Position numbers and translations under genes: made by a program. 64,000 nucleotides of DNA from Palsa-504 sp963789225 (GTDB lineage Bacteria > Actinomycetota > Actinomycetes > Streptosporangiales > Streptosporangiaceae), in NCBI GenBank assembly GCA_963789225.1, contig CAWBKD010000046.1, positions 1,116,001 through 1,180,000 on the forward strand, given 5' to 3'. Position 1 is the first letter of the stretch. Every line of letters starts with the position of its first letter. The notes under the pieces were generated by a model, which saw only the letters and a list, made by a program, of their open reading frames with translations, searched no databases and was not told the DNA's origin. Shown here one piece after another: positions 1 to 7,783 of the stretch.

Positions 1-244
1 GGTTCGGGGCGAACAGCATGGTGGCCCGTTCGCTGTCGACGAACCCGGCGGGGCCGAGCCCGATGGCGGCCACCTCGTGGCTGGCGAGCAGTTCGGTCAC
101 CACGTCGGCGATCACCTGCTCGGTCCGCGGCGGGCTGGCCGCGGGCGTGGACCGCTTCAGCTTGGCGAGGATGTGGCCGCGGGAGTCAACGACCCCCGCC
201 GCGACCTTCGTGCCACCGACATCGACGCCGATGGCCAGGCTCAC
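1..244 (-). CDS. glk: ROK-family glucokinase, N-terminal part (runs off the window)
   Basis: The reverse strand from a GTG at 244 reads SLAIGVDVGGTKVAAGVVD, the DxGGTK phosphate-binding motif at the start of ROK sugar kinases. A second segment, GLGPAGFVDSERA, fits the family's G-x-G-x-P-G loop. The enzyme should phosphorylate glucose with ATP in the cytoplasm. Only about 81 residues are present, so the catalytic Asp and the ROK zinc motif lie outside the window. The GTG overlaps the TGA of the upstream DUF5304 gene by four bases (GTGA), indicating translational coupling. The order glucokinase, DUF5304, phosphoesterase, acyl-CoA ligase and glycosyltransferase resembles the glkA region of Streptomyces. 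Confidence 0.88.
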   Translation of the reverse strand, partial: MSLAIGVDVGGTKVAAGVVDSRGHILAKLKRSTPAASPPRTEQVIADVVTELLASHEVAAIGLGPAGFVDSERATMLFAPN

Positions 245-735
245 TGGGCGGCGTCTCCGCGGTCAGGTGCAGGTGGCGGAGGAGTCACCACCGTTCGTTC
301 GGCTGAAGGGGTTTGCTCTGGGGTTTTCATGAGCTGCTCGAACGCGGAGAACGCGTCCGCGGCCAGTCCGGCCAGGGCGCCGCCCGCGTCCGAGATCATG
401 GCGCTGAGTCCGGGGCCCGACGTGCGGGCCGCGCGGGCCGCCTGGCAGACGGGGCACCACTGGCACTCGGGCGGCTCGTTGGGCGGCGGCTCGTTGGTGG
501 CCGTGTCCCATACGTCGCCGCGGGCGGGCTTCTCGGCGCCCAGGGACCGCTTGACCTGGTCGGCTACCTGGTTCGCCATGCTGCGAGCGCCCGCTTTCAT
601 GAGCCAGCGCTGGAAATCGGCGACGGGGTCGTTGCCCCGGTTGGACCGGCTGCCGCTGGCCGGCCTACTGTCGTCGGCACGGCCGTTGGTTCGTGACTGG
701 CCGCTGTTGCCGCCGTCATCTCGGGATTCGGACAC
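241..735 (-). CDS. DUF5304-type protein, function unknown
   Basis: This 164-residue protein has a polar, probably disordered N-terminus rich in Ser, Arg and Asn. A conserved core (DPVADFQRWLMKAGARSMANQ) follows, then a CQWCPVCQAAR segment with two CxxC-like pairs at about residues 90-98, and a proline-rich tail. The Cys pairs could bind zinc, which is inference. Proteins like this sit directly upstream of ROK glucokinase in many actinobacteria, as here, with a four-base overlap. No signal peptide or membrane segment is evident. The ATG at 735 is preceded by a purine-rich AAGGAGGCG, a strong ribosome site. The function is not known. Confidence 0.75.
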   Translation of the reverse strand: MSESRDDGGNSGQSRTNGRADDSRPASGSRSNRGNDPVADFQRWLMKAGARSMANQVADQVKRSLGAEKPARGDVWDTATNEPPPNEPPECQWCPVCQAARAARTSGPGLSAMISDAGGALAGLAADAFSAFEQLMKTPEQTPSAERTVVTPPPPAPDRGDAAQ

Positions 736-762
736 CTGACGCCTCCTTCCTTCATCGTACCG

Positions 763-1530
763 CTACCACTGCAGGACAAAGGGCGTCCCGGTGGCGCGGA
801 AGTGGCCCACGTTCAGGCACTCCGTGACGCCGATCCTGGTCCGGCGGACCAGCGGCTGGTGGACGTGCCCGAAGATCGAGAACCTGGGGCGGGTGGCCCT
901 GATCGCGTCCAGCAGGGCCGTGCTGCCCTTCTCCAGGCGCCTGGCCACGGTGTCGTAGAGGAGTTCGGGGACGGCGGGCGGGATGTGCGTGCACAGGACG
1001 TCCACCGCGCCGACCGCCTCGATCTTCGCCCGGAACTCCTCCTCGCTCATCTCGTTCGGCGTCCGGTAGGCCGATTTCAGACCGCCGCCGACGAAGCCGA
1101 ACGTCCATCCATCCAGCTCGATCGTGCCGCCGTCGATGACGTGGTGCCCGGGCTTGGTGAACCGCTCCCACATCTGGGGGATGTCGACGTTGCCGTAGGT
1201 CAGGTAGGCGGGTTCGGGGAGGGCGCCGAACATCGCCGCGTACTGCCTGGCCATGGCGTCATGGAACAGGACGGTGGGGCTCTCGGTCCTGGCCGCGAGC
1301 AGGCGGGTGGACAGCTCCCTGGCCTCGTCGAACTTCCGCGCGGTGCGCAGCTCGACGTAGGTGCGCGCGTGCTCGGCCCCGAACAGGTCAGCGAAGATGC
1401 CCTGCCCGTAGTCGGCGTAGTCCAGGAACAGCAGCAGGTCGCCGAGGCAGATCAGCGCGTCGGCCCCGTGCCCGGCGCCCGCCAGCGCGTCCGCGCGCCC
1501 GTGCACGTCGCTCACCACGTGAACTCGCAT
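763..1530 (-). CDS. Metallophosphoesterase (calcineurin-like)
   Basis: This 255-residue protein begins MRVHVVSDVHGRADAL. It carries the five metallophosphoesterase signatures in order: DVHG (residues 8-11), GDLLL (about 30), GNVD (in place of GNHD, about 112), THIPP (about 180) and GHVHQP (about 222). These supply the Asp, His and Asn ligands of a two-metal centre that cleaves phosphate esters. The substrate cannot be told. The longer reading frame from 1635 was rejected because homologues start at the MRVHVVSD methionine. It is divergent from the acyl-CoA ligase at 1663, a pairing conserved in Streptomyces. Confidence 0.88.
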   Translation of the reverse strand: MRVHVVSDVHGRADALAGAGHGADALICLGDLLLFLDYADYGQGIFADLFGAEHARTYVELRTARKFDEARELSTRLLAARTESPTVLFHDAMARQYAAMFGALPEPAYLTYGNVDIPQMWERFTKPGHHVIDGGTIELDGWTFGFVGGGLKSAYRTPNEMSEEEFRAKIEAVGAVDVLCTHIPPAVPELLYDTVARRLEKGSTALLDAIRATRPRFSIFGHVHQPLVRRTRIGVTECLNVGHFRATGTPFVLQW

Positions 1531-1662
1531 AGCACCACGGTACGGCCCTGGGGCATCGGTTCTACGGGTCCGGGCCGACGCGCGCCTCGTGGCTGGGACA
1601 ACGGTCGGCAGGCACCTTGAGCTTGGTCCTGCCAAGGATCGCTCAACCTGTCTGGAGGACCC

Positions 1663-3486
1663 GTGCGCGAATTCAGCGTCCCGGCCCTAGTCGAGATCCC
1701 CGCGACCGCGAACCTCGCCAAGGCCGTGTTCCGCCGGGCCGCCGAGCAGCCGCAGGCGGTGATGCTGCGCCGGCCGGGACCCGCGGGCCTGTCCGGGGAG
1801 TGGACGGACGTGACCGCCGAGCAGTTCAGGGACCAGGTGGTGGCGATCGCCAAGGGGCTGATCGCGGCCGGGATCCAGACCGGCGACCGGGTGGCGCTGA
1901 TGTCGCACACCCGGTACGAGTGGACGCTGATCGACTACGCGATCTGGAGCGCGGGCGCGGTGACCGTGCCCGTCTACGAGACCTCCTCGGCCGAGCAGGC
2001 CGAATGGATCCTGAGCGACTCCGGCGCGCGGGCCGCCTTCGTCGAGACGGCCGACTTCGAGCGCCTGATCGGCGAGTTCCGTGACCGGGTGCCCGCCCTG
2101 GAGCACGTGTGGGTGATCGAGCCGGGCCAGGGGGCGTCGGTGGACTCCCTCATCGAGTCCGGGGCCGAGGTCGGCAAGGAGGCCATCGGCGAGCGCGCCT
2201 CCGCGGTCAGCGCGTCCGACCTGGCCTCCATCATCTACACCTCGGGCACCACCGGGCGGCCCAAGGGCTGCGAGCTCACCCACGAGAACCTGCTCTCCAA
2301 CGTCCGCAACGCGGTAGCCGGACCGCTGAGCTTCGTCCTTAGCGCGGAGAACCCCGGCACGCTGCTGTTCCTGCCGCTCGCCCACGTCTTCGCCAGGATC
2401 ATCCAGGTGGCGTACATCGAGAGCGGTCTCACGCTCGGGCATTGCGGGGACCTGAACGCGCTGCTGCCTGCCCTGGCCTCGTTCCGGCCGACGTTCATCC
2501 TGGCGGTGCCCCGGGTGTTCGAGAAGGTGTACAACAGCGCCGAGCAGCGGGCCATCGGCGAGAAGAAGGGCGGCATCTTCGACCGCGCGGCCCGGACCGC
2601 GATCGCCTACAGCCAGGCGCTCGATTCGCCCGGCGGCCGTCCCGGCGCGGGCCTGCGGGCCCAGCACGCGCTGTTCGACCGGCTGGTGTACGGCAAGCTG
2701 CGGGCCGCGCTCGGCGGGCGGGTGGCGTACGCCGTCTCCGGCGGCGCCGCGCTCACCGAGCGGCTGTCCCACTTCTTCCGCGGCATCGGCATCACGGTCC
2801 TCGAGGGATACGGCCTGACCGAAACGACCGCGGCAGGAACCGTCAACCAGCCCGACCGGAACAAGATCGGCACCGTCGGCCAGCCGCTGCCCGGCGTCTC
2901 GATCAAGATCGCCGAGGACGGCGAGATCCTGATCAAGGGGCCGAACGTCTTCCCCGGCTACTGGCACAACGAGGCGGCGACCAAGGAGGTCTTCACCGAG
3001 GACGGCTGGTTCCGCAGCGGTGACATCGGCGAACTCGACGACGAGGGGTTCCTGCAGATCACCGGCCGGAAGAAGGAGCTGATCGTCACCTCGGGCGGCA
3101 AGAACGTCTCACCCGCGGTGCTCGAGGACAGGCTCCGCAGCCACGCGCTGATCAGCCAGTGCATGGTGGTCGGGGACGGGCGGGCGTACGTCGCGGCGCT
3201 GGTCACGCTGGACGCCGAGGTGCTCGGGCCGTGGAAGGAACGGCACGGCAAGCCCGCCGACGCGACGATCGCCTCGCTGCGCGACGACCCGGATCTGGTC
3301 GCGGAGATGCAGGCCGCCGTCGATGACGCCAACAAGGCGGTCTCCCGGGCCGAGTCCATCAGGAAGTTCCGGATCCTGGACGGTGATTTCACCCAGGAGG
3401 CCGGGCAGCTTACCGTCAAGATGGGCATCCGCCGCAGCGTGCTGGCCAAGGACTTCGCCTCCGACATCGAGGCCCTGTACTCCTAG
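1663..3486 (+). CDS. fadD: Long-chain acyl-CoA synthetase (AMP-dependent ligase)
   Basis: This 607-residue adenylate-forming enzyme activates fatty acids to acyl-CoA through an acyl-AMP. The AMP-binding P-loop IIYTSGTTGRPKGCE is at about residues 190-204, the adenine motif EGYGLTETTAAGT at about 381, and the hinge WFRSGDIGELDDEG followed by TGRKKELIVTSGGKNV at about 447-480. It has the full length of the FadD15/SCO2131 type. GTG at 1663 follows GGAGGACCC, a good ribosome site, and homologues begin with this MREFSVP-like N-terminus. It stands alone, divergent from the phosphoesterase. Confidence 0.93.
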   Translation: MREFSVPALVEIPATANLAKAVFRRAAEQPQAVMLRRPGPAGLSGEWTDVTAEQFRDQVVAIAKGLIAAGIQTGDRVALMSHTRYEWTLIDYAIWSAGAVTVPVYETSSAEQAEWILSDSGARAAFVETADFERLIGEFRDRVPALEHVWVIEPGQGASVDSLIESGAEVGKEAIGERASAVSASDLASIIYTSGTTGRPKGCELTHENLLSNVRNAVAGPLSFVLSAENPGTLLFLPLAHVFARIIQVAYIESGLTLGHCGDLNALLPALASFRPTFILAVPRVFEKVYNSAEQRAIGEKKGGIFDRAARTAIAYSQALDSPGGRPGAGLRAQHALFDRLVYGKLRAALGGRVAYAVSGGAALTERLSHFFRGIGITVLEGYGLTETTAAGTVNQPDRNKIGTVGQPLPGVSIKIAEDGEILIKGPNVFPGYWHNEAATKEVFTEDGWFRSGDIGELDDEGFLQITGRKKELIVTSGGKNVSPAVLEDRLRSHALISQCMVVGDGRAYVAALVTLDAEVLGPWKERHGKPADATIASLRDDPDLVAEMQAAVDDANKAVSRAESIRKFRILDGDFTQEAGQLTVKMGIRRSVLAKDFASDIEALYS

Positions 3487-3797
3487 TGGTCGGCCGTAGG
3501 GAAGGCCGGGCCAGATGCGACAGGCCACGGGCTTTGCGCGGATACCGACTGCAGGGCGGGTCGCCTTTGGTGCCGGGGGTGGCCGACCGCGCAATTCCCC
3601 GCCGCGCTGGCCGAGCTGCAGGGGTACTTCGCCGTCTGGAGGAACCTGCGACGGTTGAGCATCAGGCGACGCTAGGCCGCGAAGGCAGACGCTAGTTCTC
3701 CGGCACGCTGACGGGGGACAAAATCACGACGACATCTTGGTGGATTCTGTTTCAAAATGGAGCATATCCCCGCTGACCTGGGAGTATGGCTGTCGCG
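3487..3797. other. Intergenic stretch, possible gene debris
   Basis: About 310 bases separate the acyl-CoA ligase from two small reverse-strand genes. One forward frame ending with TAG near 3675 reads GWPTAQFPAALAELQGYF then AVWRNLRRL. This looks like the C-terminal end of a helical protein but has no matching start, so it may be a remnant. I cannot name a family. No RNA gene or clear terminator is visible. Confidence 0.3.
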
Positions 3798-4058
3798 TCA
3801 GGCGGCCGGGCGGCCCTGGGCCCGGTCGGCGGCTGGTTCGTGGCGCAGGGAACCTGAACTCCGGAACAAAAACTCGGCGTAGTCGCCGGGTGCCTGGTCG
3901 CCGCTGCTGGTTAGGTACGAGTCGGGGGTGGTCATCACGGTCAGCCACCGGCGCTGGGCGTAGTCGCACTCGGCGAGGGCCTCGGCGACACGCCGGCCGA
4001 TCCGGGCCAGCCCGGTGGCAGGCCGGGCCAGCGCCGTCATCCGCCGAGTCATCGTCAT
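3798..4058 (-). CDS. Small hypothetical protein, second gene of a pair
   Basis: This 86-residue product starts MTMTRRMTALARPATGLARIG and continues with ECDYAQRRWLTVMTTPDSYL, then an Arg/Ala-rich tail. The composition is basic at the N-terminus, with no Cys and no membrane span. The ATG is joined to the stop of the upstream 51-residue gene by an ATGA overlap, so the two are almost certainly translated together. A longer frame from 4250 exists but would ignore this coupling. The family is not recognised. The Arg-rich helix could bind nucleic acid, a guess only. Confidence 0.6.
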   Translation of the reverse strand: MTMTRRMTALARPATGLARIGRRVAEALAECDYAQRRWLTVMTTPDSYLTSSGDQAPGDYAEFLFRSSGSLRHEPAADRAQGRPAA

Positions 4059-4210
4059 GCTCCCCGGACCAGCCGGTGGTTGCGCCGGGCGGCGTGGGCT
4101 GCCTTGCGACGCGAGATACGCACCGCGCTGGACCGCCGGGCCGCCGCGGCCTGCTGCCGTGACTCCCTGATGTGATCCCAGACCAGGGCCTGGGTCGTGA
4201 ACGGGTACAT
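4055..4210 (-). CDS. 51-residue basic protein, first gene of a pair
   Basis: This short frame reads MYPFTTQALVWDHIRESRQ followed by a run of Ala and Arg (QAAAARRSSAVRISRRKAAH) and ends RRNHRLVRGA. It is strongly basic and probably one amphipathic helix after a hydrophobic start. A very strong ribosome site, GAGGAGGAACG, precedes the ATG at 4210, and the stop overlaps the next start (ATGA). An inverted repeat and a promoter-like TTAATA lie just upstream. Function is unknown. The ribosome site, coupling and upstream signals argue that it is a real gene. Confidence 0.6.
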   Translation of the reverse strand: MYPFTTQALVWDHIRESRQQAAAARRSSAVRISRRKAAHAARRNHRLVRGA

Positions 4211-4226
4211 CGTTCCTCCTCGATGT

Positions 4227-4256
4227 CCGGCCATCCCTATGGCCGGTCACTATTAA
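4227..4256 (-). promoter_or_regulatory. Promoter with overlapping inverted repeat
   Basis: Read on the reverse strand, TTAATA (4256-4251) could be a -10 element. It is followed by the perfect inverted repeat CCGGCCAT-AGGG-ATGGCCGG (4246-4227), 8-bp arms with a 4-base centre, ending 16 bases before the ATG at 4210. A repressor site at the transcription start or a 5' UTR hairpin are both possible. No clear -35 was found. Confidence 0.4.
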
Positions 4257-4260
4257 GTCT

Positions 4261-4787
4261 CGGCGTAAGACCCCTTGCGCCGCATCGGAGGAAATCCCTA
4301 TTTTGCCTGCTCAGAGTGGCCTTAGAGGGCTCCGGACTCGGCCGTTAGCGGCCCTTCCATTCTTTTTCCAACTTCTGTCTGGTTTATTGGGGTAGGAGGA
4401 TTAAGATTGGGTGGGCTTTTATGCCCTTCCCTTCTCTGCGTGCTCTGACAACCACCACCGAACGTCGATCAATATGGAGCGGGGGGCTCTCCATCATTCT
4501 AGTGCCAACCCATACAATAGCGCTTCTCCCTCTTCTCCCCCCACCTCCTACCCCCCATCATCCTCTTATTTTCTCTCACTACTCCCTACCCGAATTCGGT
4601 TCGTCACGTCTCTTGAGACGTGATGCGACGGATAGACTTGGTACCTATGCTGGCAGAACCAACCATCCCCAATCCCCCCACAACCACAATCTCTTACGAC
4701 ACACCTTTACCCTTCATCCTTACCCCCCACCTCTAGTTTCTTCTATCGTGTCCCCAACTCTCTCCCCTCCATAAATTCTGGGGACGA
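4261..4787. other. Pyrimidine-rich, low-GC island without genes
   Basis: About 530 bases differ sharply from their surroundings. Long runs on the forward strand contain almost no G (for example around 4515-4600 and 4665-4770, mainly C, T and A), so the reverse strand is purine-rich with several G-runs. Contained structures are TCACGTCTCTTGAGACGTGA (4604-4623), an 8-bp stem with a CTTG loop; ATGGAG with CTCCAT (4474-4494); and GGCCG with CGGCC near 4340-4357. The forward frames present lack coding character for this genome. It could be acquired DNA, a structured RNA or triplex-prone DNA. I see no gene. Confidence 0.55.
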
Positions 4788-6638
4788 TCAGCCGAGGATC
4801 GCGGCCAGGCGGGCGGCGGTGAGCTCCCAGCGCCACTCGCGGTCCACCCAGGCCAGGCCCTTCTCCCCCATCGCTTTGGCCTTATCGGGATCCTGCAGCA
4901 ACTCGATGATGCGCGCGGCCACGGCCGGGCCATCCTGCACGACGTAGCCGGATTCGCCGTCGAGGATGGCGTCCGGGGCGCCGCCCGAGTCGCCGCCGAT
5001 GACCGGCAGGCCGGTGGCGGACGCCTCCAGATACACGATGCCGAGGCCTTCCACGTCGAGCCCGGCCCGCCGCGTGCGGCAGGGCATCGCGAACACGTCC
5101 GCCGCATCGTAGTAGCTGGGGAGTTCGGGCCAGCGGACCGGCCCGGTGAACAGGACCGAGTCGCTGACGCCCACCTGCCGGGCCAGGCGCCGCAGGTCGG
5201 GCGCGTAAGGACCGTCGCCGACCAGGAGCAGGACCGCATCGCTCACCTCGGTGAGGACCTGCGGCCAGGCCAGGATCAGGGTGTCCTGGCCCTTGCGCGG
5301 AACCATCCGGGACACGCAGATCACCACCGGCCGACCCGTCAGGCCGAGCCGGTCCCTGACGGCCGCGCCGCCGGCGCCCGGCCGGAAGGTCGTCATGTCG
5401 ACACCAGGCGACAGCCGGACCATCCGCTTGGCCGCCTCCGGGGACAGGGCCTGCGCCAGCCGCACCCTGAAGTACTCACCCAGGTACGTGAGCACGTCGA
5501 CCTCGTCACCGATGCGGCGCAGCAGCGTGCGGGCGCCCGGCAGCGCCGCCCAGCCCGCCTCGTGCCCGTGGGTGCACGCCACCACCTTGGTCACGCCGGC
5601 CCGGCGCAACGCGGGCGTGATCAGGCCGAGCGGTGCCGCGGCGCCGAACAGGGCCGTGTCGCAGCCGTGCTCGCGGGCGATGGCCGCGGCCCGGCGCCAG
5701 ACCGCGGGGACCGGCAGCATCAGCGACGTCGGATGGCGGACCACGGGGAAGGGCTGCGCGGCGTCGAACTCGGCGGCGCCAGCCCAGGCGGGGGCGTACA
5801 CGGTCACCGTGTCCGCGGGCAGCCGGGTGGCCAGCGCATGGACGAACGACTGGATGCCGCCCTGGCGGGGCGGGAAGTCGTTGGTCACGATCAGCGTGCG
5901 GCGCACCGGACGAGTGTATAAGGGGGCGGAGGGCACCTCTTCACTCTTCGGCGAGGTAGCAGCCAAGCGTTCGGCCTTCCGCTTCTCGTGCTCGCCGTAG
6001 CCGAAGGTCCAGGCGGCCAGGGTCGCCGCGAACACGTACGGCAGCAGCTTGGAGCTGAGCAGGGCGATCCCGGTGGAGGTCGTCTCGATGATCACGACCC
6101 GTACCCCGACCTCGACCAGGTAACCGACCCCCCAGGCCACGGTGATGACCTGGAACGCGCGGCGGAACCTCGGGTACTTCCAGGCGTCGATCACATCGCG
6201 GCCCTTCGGGGTGCCCGGGCCGAGGATCTCCACCGCGAAGCGGTAGATCAGCGGTTTGGAGGCCCTCAGCGAAACGAGGCAGGCCAGCGCGAACACGAGG
6301 GAAGGCACCGACCCCTCCAGGAGGAACAGCCGGGGGTTGTGGCTGACCAGCCCCAGGATCGTGCCCACGGCGATGCCGCCCAGGACGACGACGCCGATGA
6401 TGTCAAGCCGCCGGTCCACCAGCGCGCCGATGGTGATGCCGATGGCGGGCAGGACGCCGCTGATCACGAGCGCGCTCACCGCGCTCATCCCGGCGTGGTG
6501 CAGCAGGGCGTAGACAAGCAGCGGTCCGCCGAGGTCGAAAACGACGATCATCACGACCTGGCGCGGCCGGCTCGGCGGCCTGCGGGCCGACCCGTGCAGC
6601 CACCCTTTCAGGCGGGCGGGAACGGGGCCTTCCTCCAC
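4788..6638 (-). CDS. Fusion of a VC0807-like membrane domain with a PimB-type glycosyltransferase
   Basis: This 616-residue protein has two parts. Residues 1 to about 225 hold several hydrophobic segments (VVMIVVFDLGGPLLVYALL, then ALVISGVLPAIGITIGALV) and the RFRRAFQVITVAWG segment typical of VC0807-family membrane proteins. From about 246 a complete GT4/GT-B glycosyltransferase follows: TNDFPPRQGGIQSFVHALA, THGHEAGW, LSPGVDMTTFRPG, CVSRMVPRKGQDTLI and the donor-binding GLGIVYLEASATGLPVIGGD. The second half matches PimB-like mannosyltransferases, which build phosphatidylinositol mannosides. Start is GTG. The frame is continuous, so the join is not a simple annotation artefact, although an internal GTG near 5907 could also start the enzyme alone. 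Confidence 0.8.
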   Translation of the reverse strand: MEEGPVPARLKGWLHGSARRPPSRPRQVVMIVVFDLGGPLLVYALLHHAGMSAVSALVISGVLPAIGITIGALVDRRLDIIGVVVLGGIAVGTILGLVSHNPRLFLLEGSVPSLVFALACLVSLRASKPLIYRFAVEILGPGTPKGRDVIDAWKYPRFRRAFQVITVAWGVGYLVEVGVRVVIIETTSTGIALLSSKLLPYVFAATLAAWTFGYGEHEKRKAERLAATSPKSEEVPSAPLYTRPVRRTLIVTNDFPPRQGGIQSFVHALATRLPADTVTVYAPAWAGAAEFDAAQPFPVVRHPTSLMLPVPAVWRRAAAIAREHGCDTALFGAAAPLGLITPALRRAGVTKVVACTHGHEAGWAALPGARTLLRRIGDEVDVLTYLGEYFRVRLAQALSPEAAKRMVRLSPGVDMTTFRPGAGGAAVRDRLGLTGRPVVICVSRMVPRKGQDTLILAWPQVLTEVSDAVLLLVGDGPYAPDLRRLARQVGVSDSVLFTGPVRWPELPSYYDAADVFAMPCRTRRAGLDVEGLGIVYLEASATGLPVIGGDSGGAPDAILDGESGYVVQDGPAVAARIIELLQDPDKAKAMGEKGLAWVDREWRWELTAARLAAILG

Positions 6639-6755
6639 GCGATAAGGCTAGGCCACGCGGCCGGGCGTCAGCGTCCGGCCCGATAATGGGCGCGTGCCGA
6701 CGATGCTCCGCGGAGAGGGCGCGCATGCCTGGACGAGTGAGTCCGGATCCGGCGC

Positions 6756-7730
6756 CTAGTAGTGGGCAAAGCCCCAGTTCAGGACCTTGGTGGCGGCGGG
6801 ACCCGTGACGCTGATGTCGTCGCCGGGGGTGCCGAGCGTCACGCCGATCAGGGTCAGGCCATCGCGCGTCGCCTCGAACAGCAGGCAGTTCTTCGCGGCC
6901 TTGGTGTCGCCCGTCTTGATCCCGATCGCGCCGGCGTACGTGCTCGCGCCCGGCCACGTGCCGATCAGCGGGTTGGCGTTCTGCCAGAGGTAGGCGTGGT
7001 GTCCGTGACCGGCCGGGAGCCAGTAGCTGCTCTGGCCGACGATGGCCCGGAACACGGGGGACTGCATCGCGTCCAGGCCCATCATGATCAGGTTCGCCGG
7101 GGTCGACCATTCGGAGTGCTCGGTCGGCCACGGCATCCCGTCGAAGTTCGAGAAGTGCGTATCGGTCAGGTTCAGCTGCTGGGCGAGGGCGTTCATCTTG
7201 GCGATGAACGCGGTGATCCCGGGGCCGTAGGTCATGGCCAGGGTGTACGCCGCGTCGCAGCCAGACGGCAGCAGCAGCGCCTCGAGCAGTTCCTGCGCGG
7301 TCAGGCGGTCCCCGACCATGAGGCCGGCGACGCTCGGCTGATCCTGGCTCTTCAGGTAGGCGATCACCGACTTCGGGACCGTGATCACCTGGTTGAGGTT
7401 GCCCTCCTCGATCACCACCATCGCCGTCATGACCTTGACGATGCTGCCGATCGGCCGCTCGGTGTTCAGGTTGTCGCTCCACAAGATCCGGTCGGTCGTG
7501 GCGTTGACCAGCGCTCCGCCCGCGATCTTGATGCCGGAGGGACCAGGTGTCGGGGTCGGGGTGGGCGTGGCGGTGACCCGGCGCGACTCGGTCAGGATGT
7601 GCGCGGCGGCCCCCGGACTGAGGGCGCCCGCCCCGACGCGGGCCGCAACCGTTCCCGTGATCGCCAGGGCGATCACGGGAACGAGGAGGGCCCGGGCGGT
7701 AGGCCGGACCCAACGCGACTGCACAGGCAT
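6756..7730 (-). CDS. D-alanyl-D-alanine carboxypeptidase, DacA type
   Basis: This 324-residue exported penicillin-binding protein trims the terminal D-Ala of peptidoglycan stem peptides. It has an N-terminal hydrophobic segment (ALLVPVIALAITGTVAA), a Thr/Pro linker (about 53-65), SIVK with the nucleophile Ser96 and Lys99, and KTG at 272-274. The middle motif, normally SxN, reads SGCD at 156-159, so the Asn is Cys. The family's C-terminal membrane-anchoring domain is absent. ATG at 7730 places the signal sequence correctly. It lies beside an NlpC/P60 hydrolase, so both act on the wall. Confidence 0.88.
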   Translation of the reverse strand: MPVQSRWVRPTARALLVPVIALAITGTVAARVGAGALSPGAAAHILTESRRVTATPTPTPTPGPSGIKIAGGALVNATTDRILWSDNLNTERPIGSIVKVMTAMVVIEEGNLNQVITVPKSVIAYLKSQDQPSVAGLMVGDRLTAQELLEALLLPSGCDAAYTLAMTYGPGITAFIAKMNALAQQLNLTDTHFSNFDGMPWPTEHSEWSTPANLIMMGLDAMQSPVFRAIVGQSSYWLPAGHGHHAYLWQNANPLIGTWPGASTYAGAIGIKTGDTKAAKNCLLFEATRDGLTLIGVTLGTPGDDISVTGPAATKVLNWGFAHY

Positions 7731-7783
7731 CTACTCTAGGCGCGGTCTGGCCCCGCCGTCCGGGAACTCGGCGGGGCGATCGG

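Noticed and set aside
4411..4774. Two forward open frames in the pyrimidine-rich island
   Set aside because: Composition (Ser/Pro/Thr-rich) follows the base bias, without ribosome sites or a family match.
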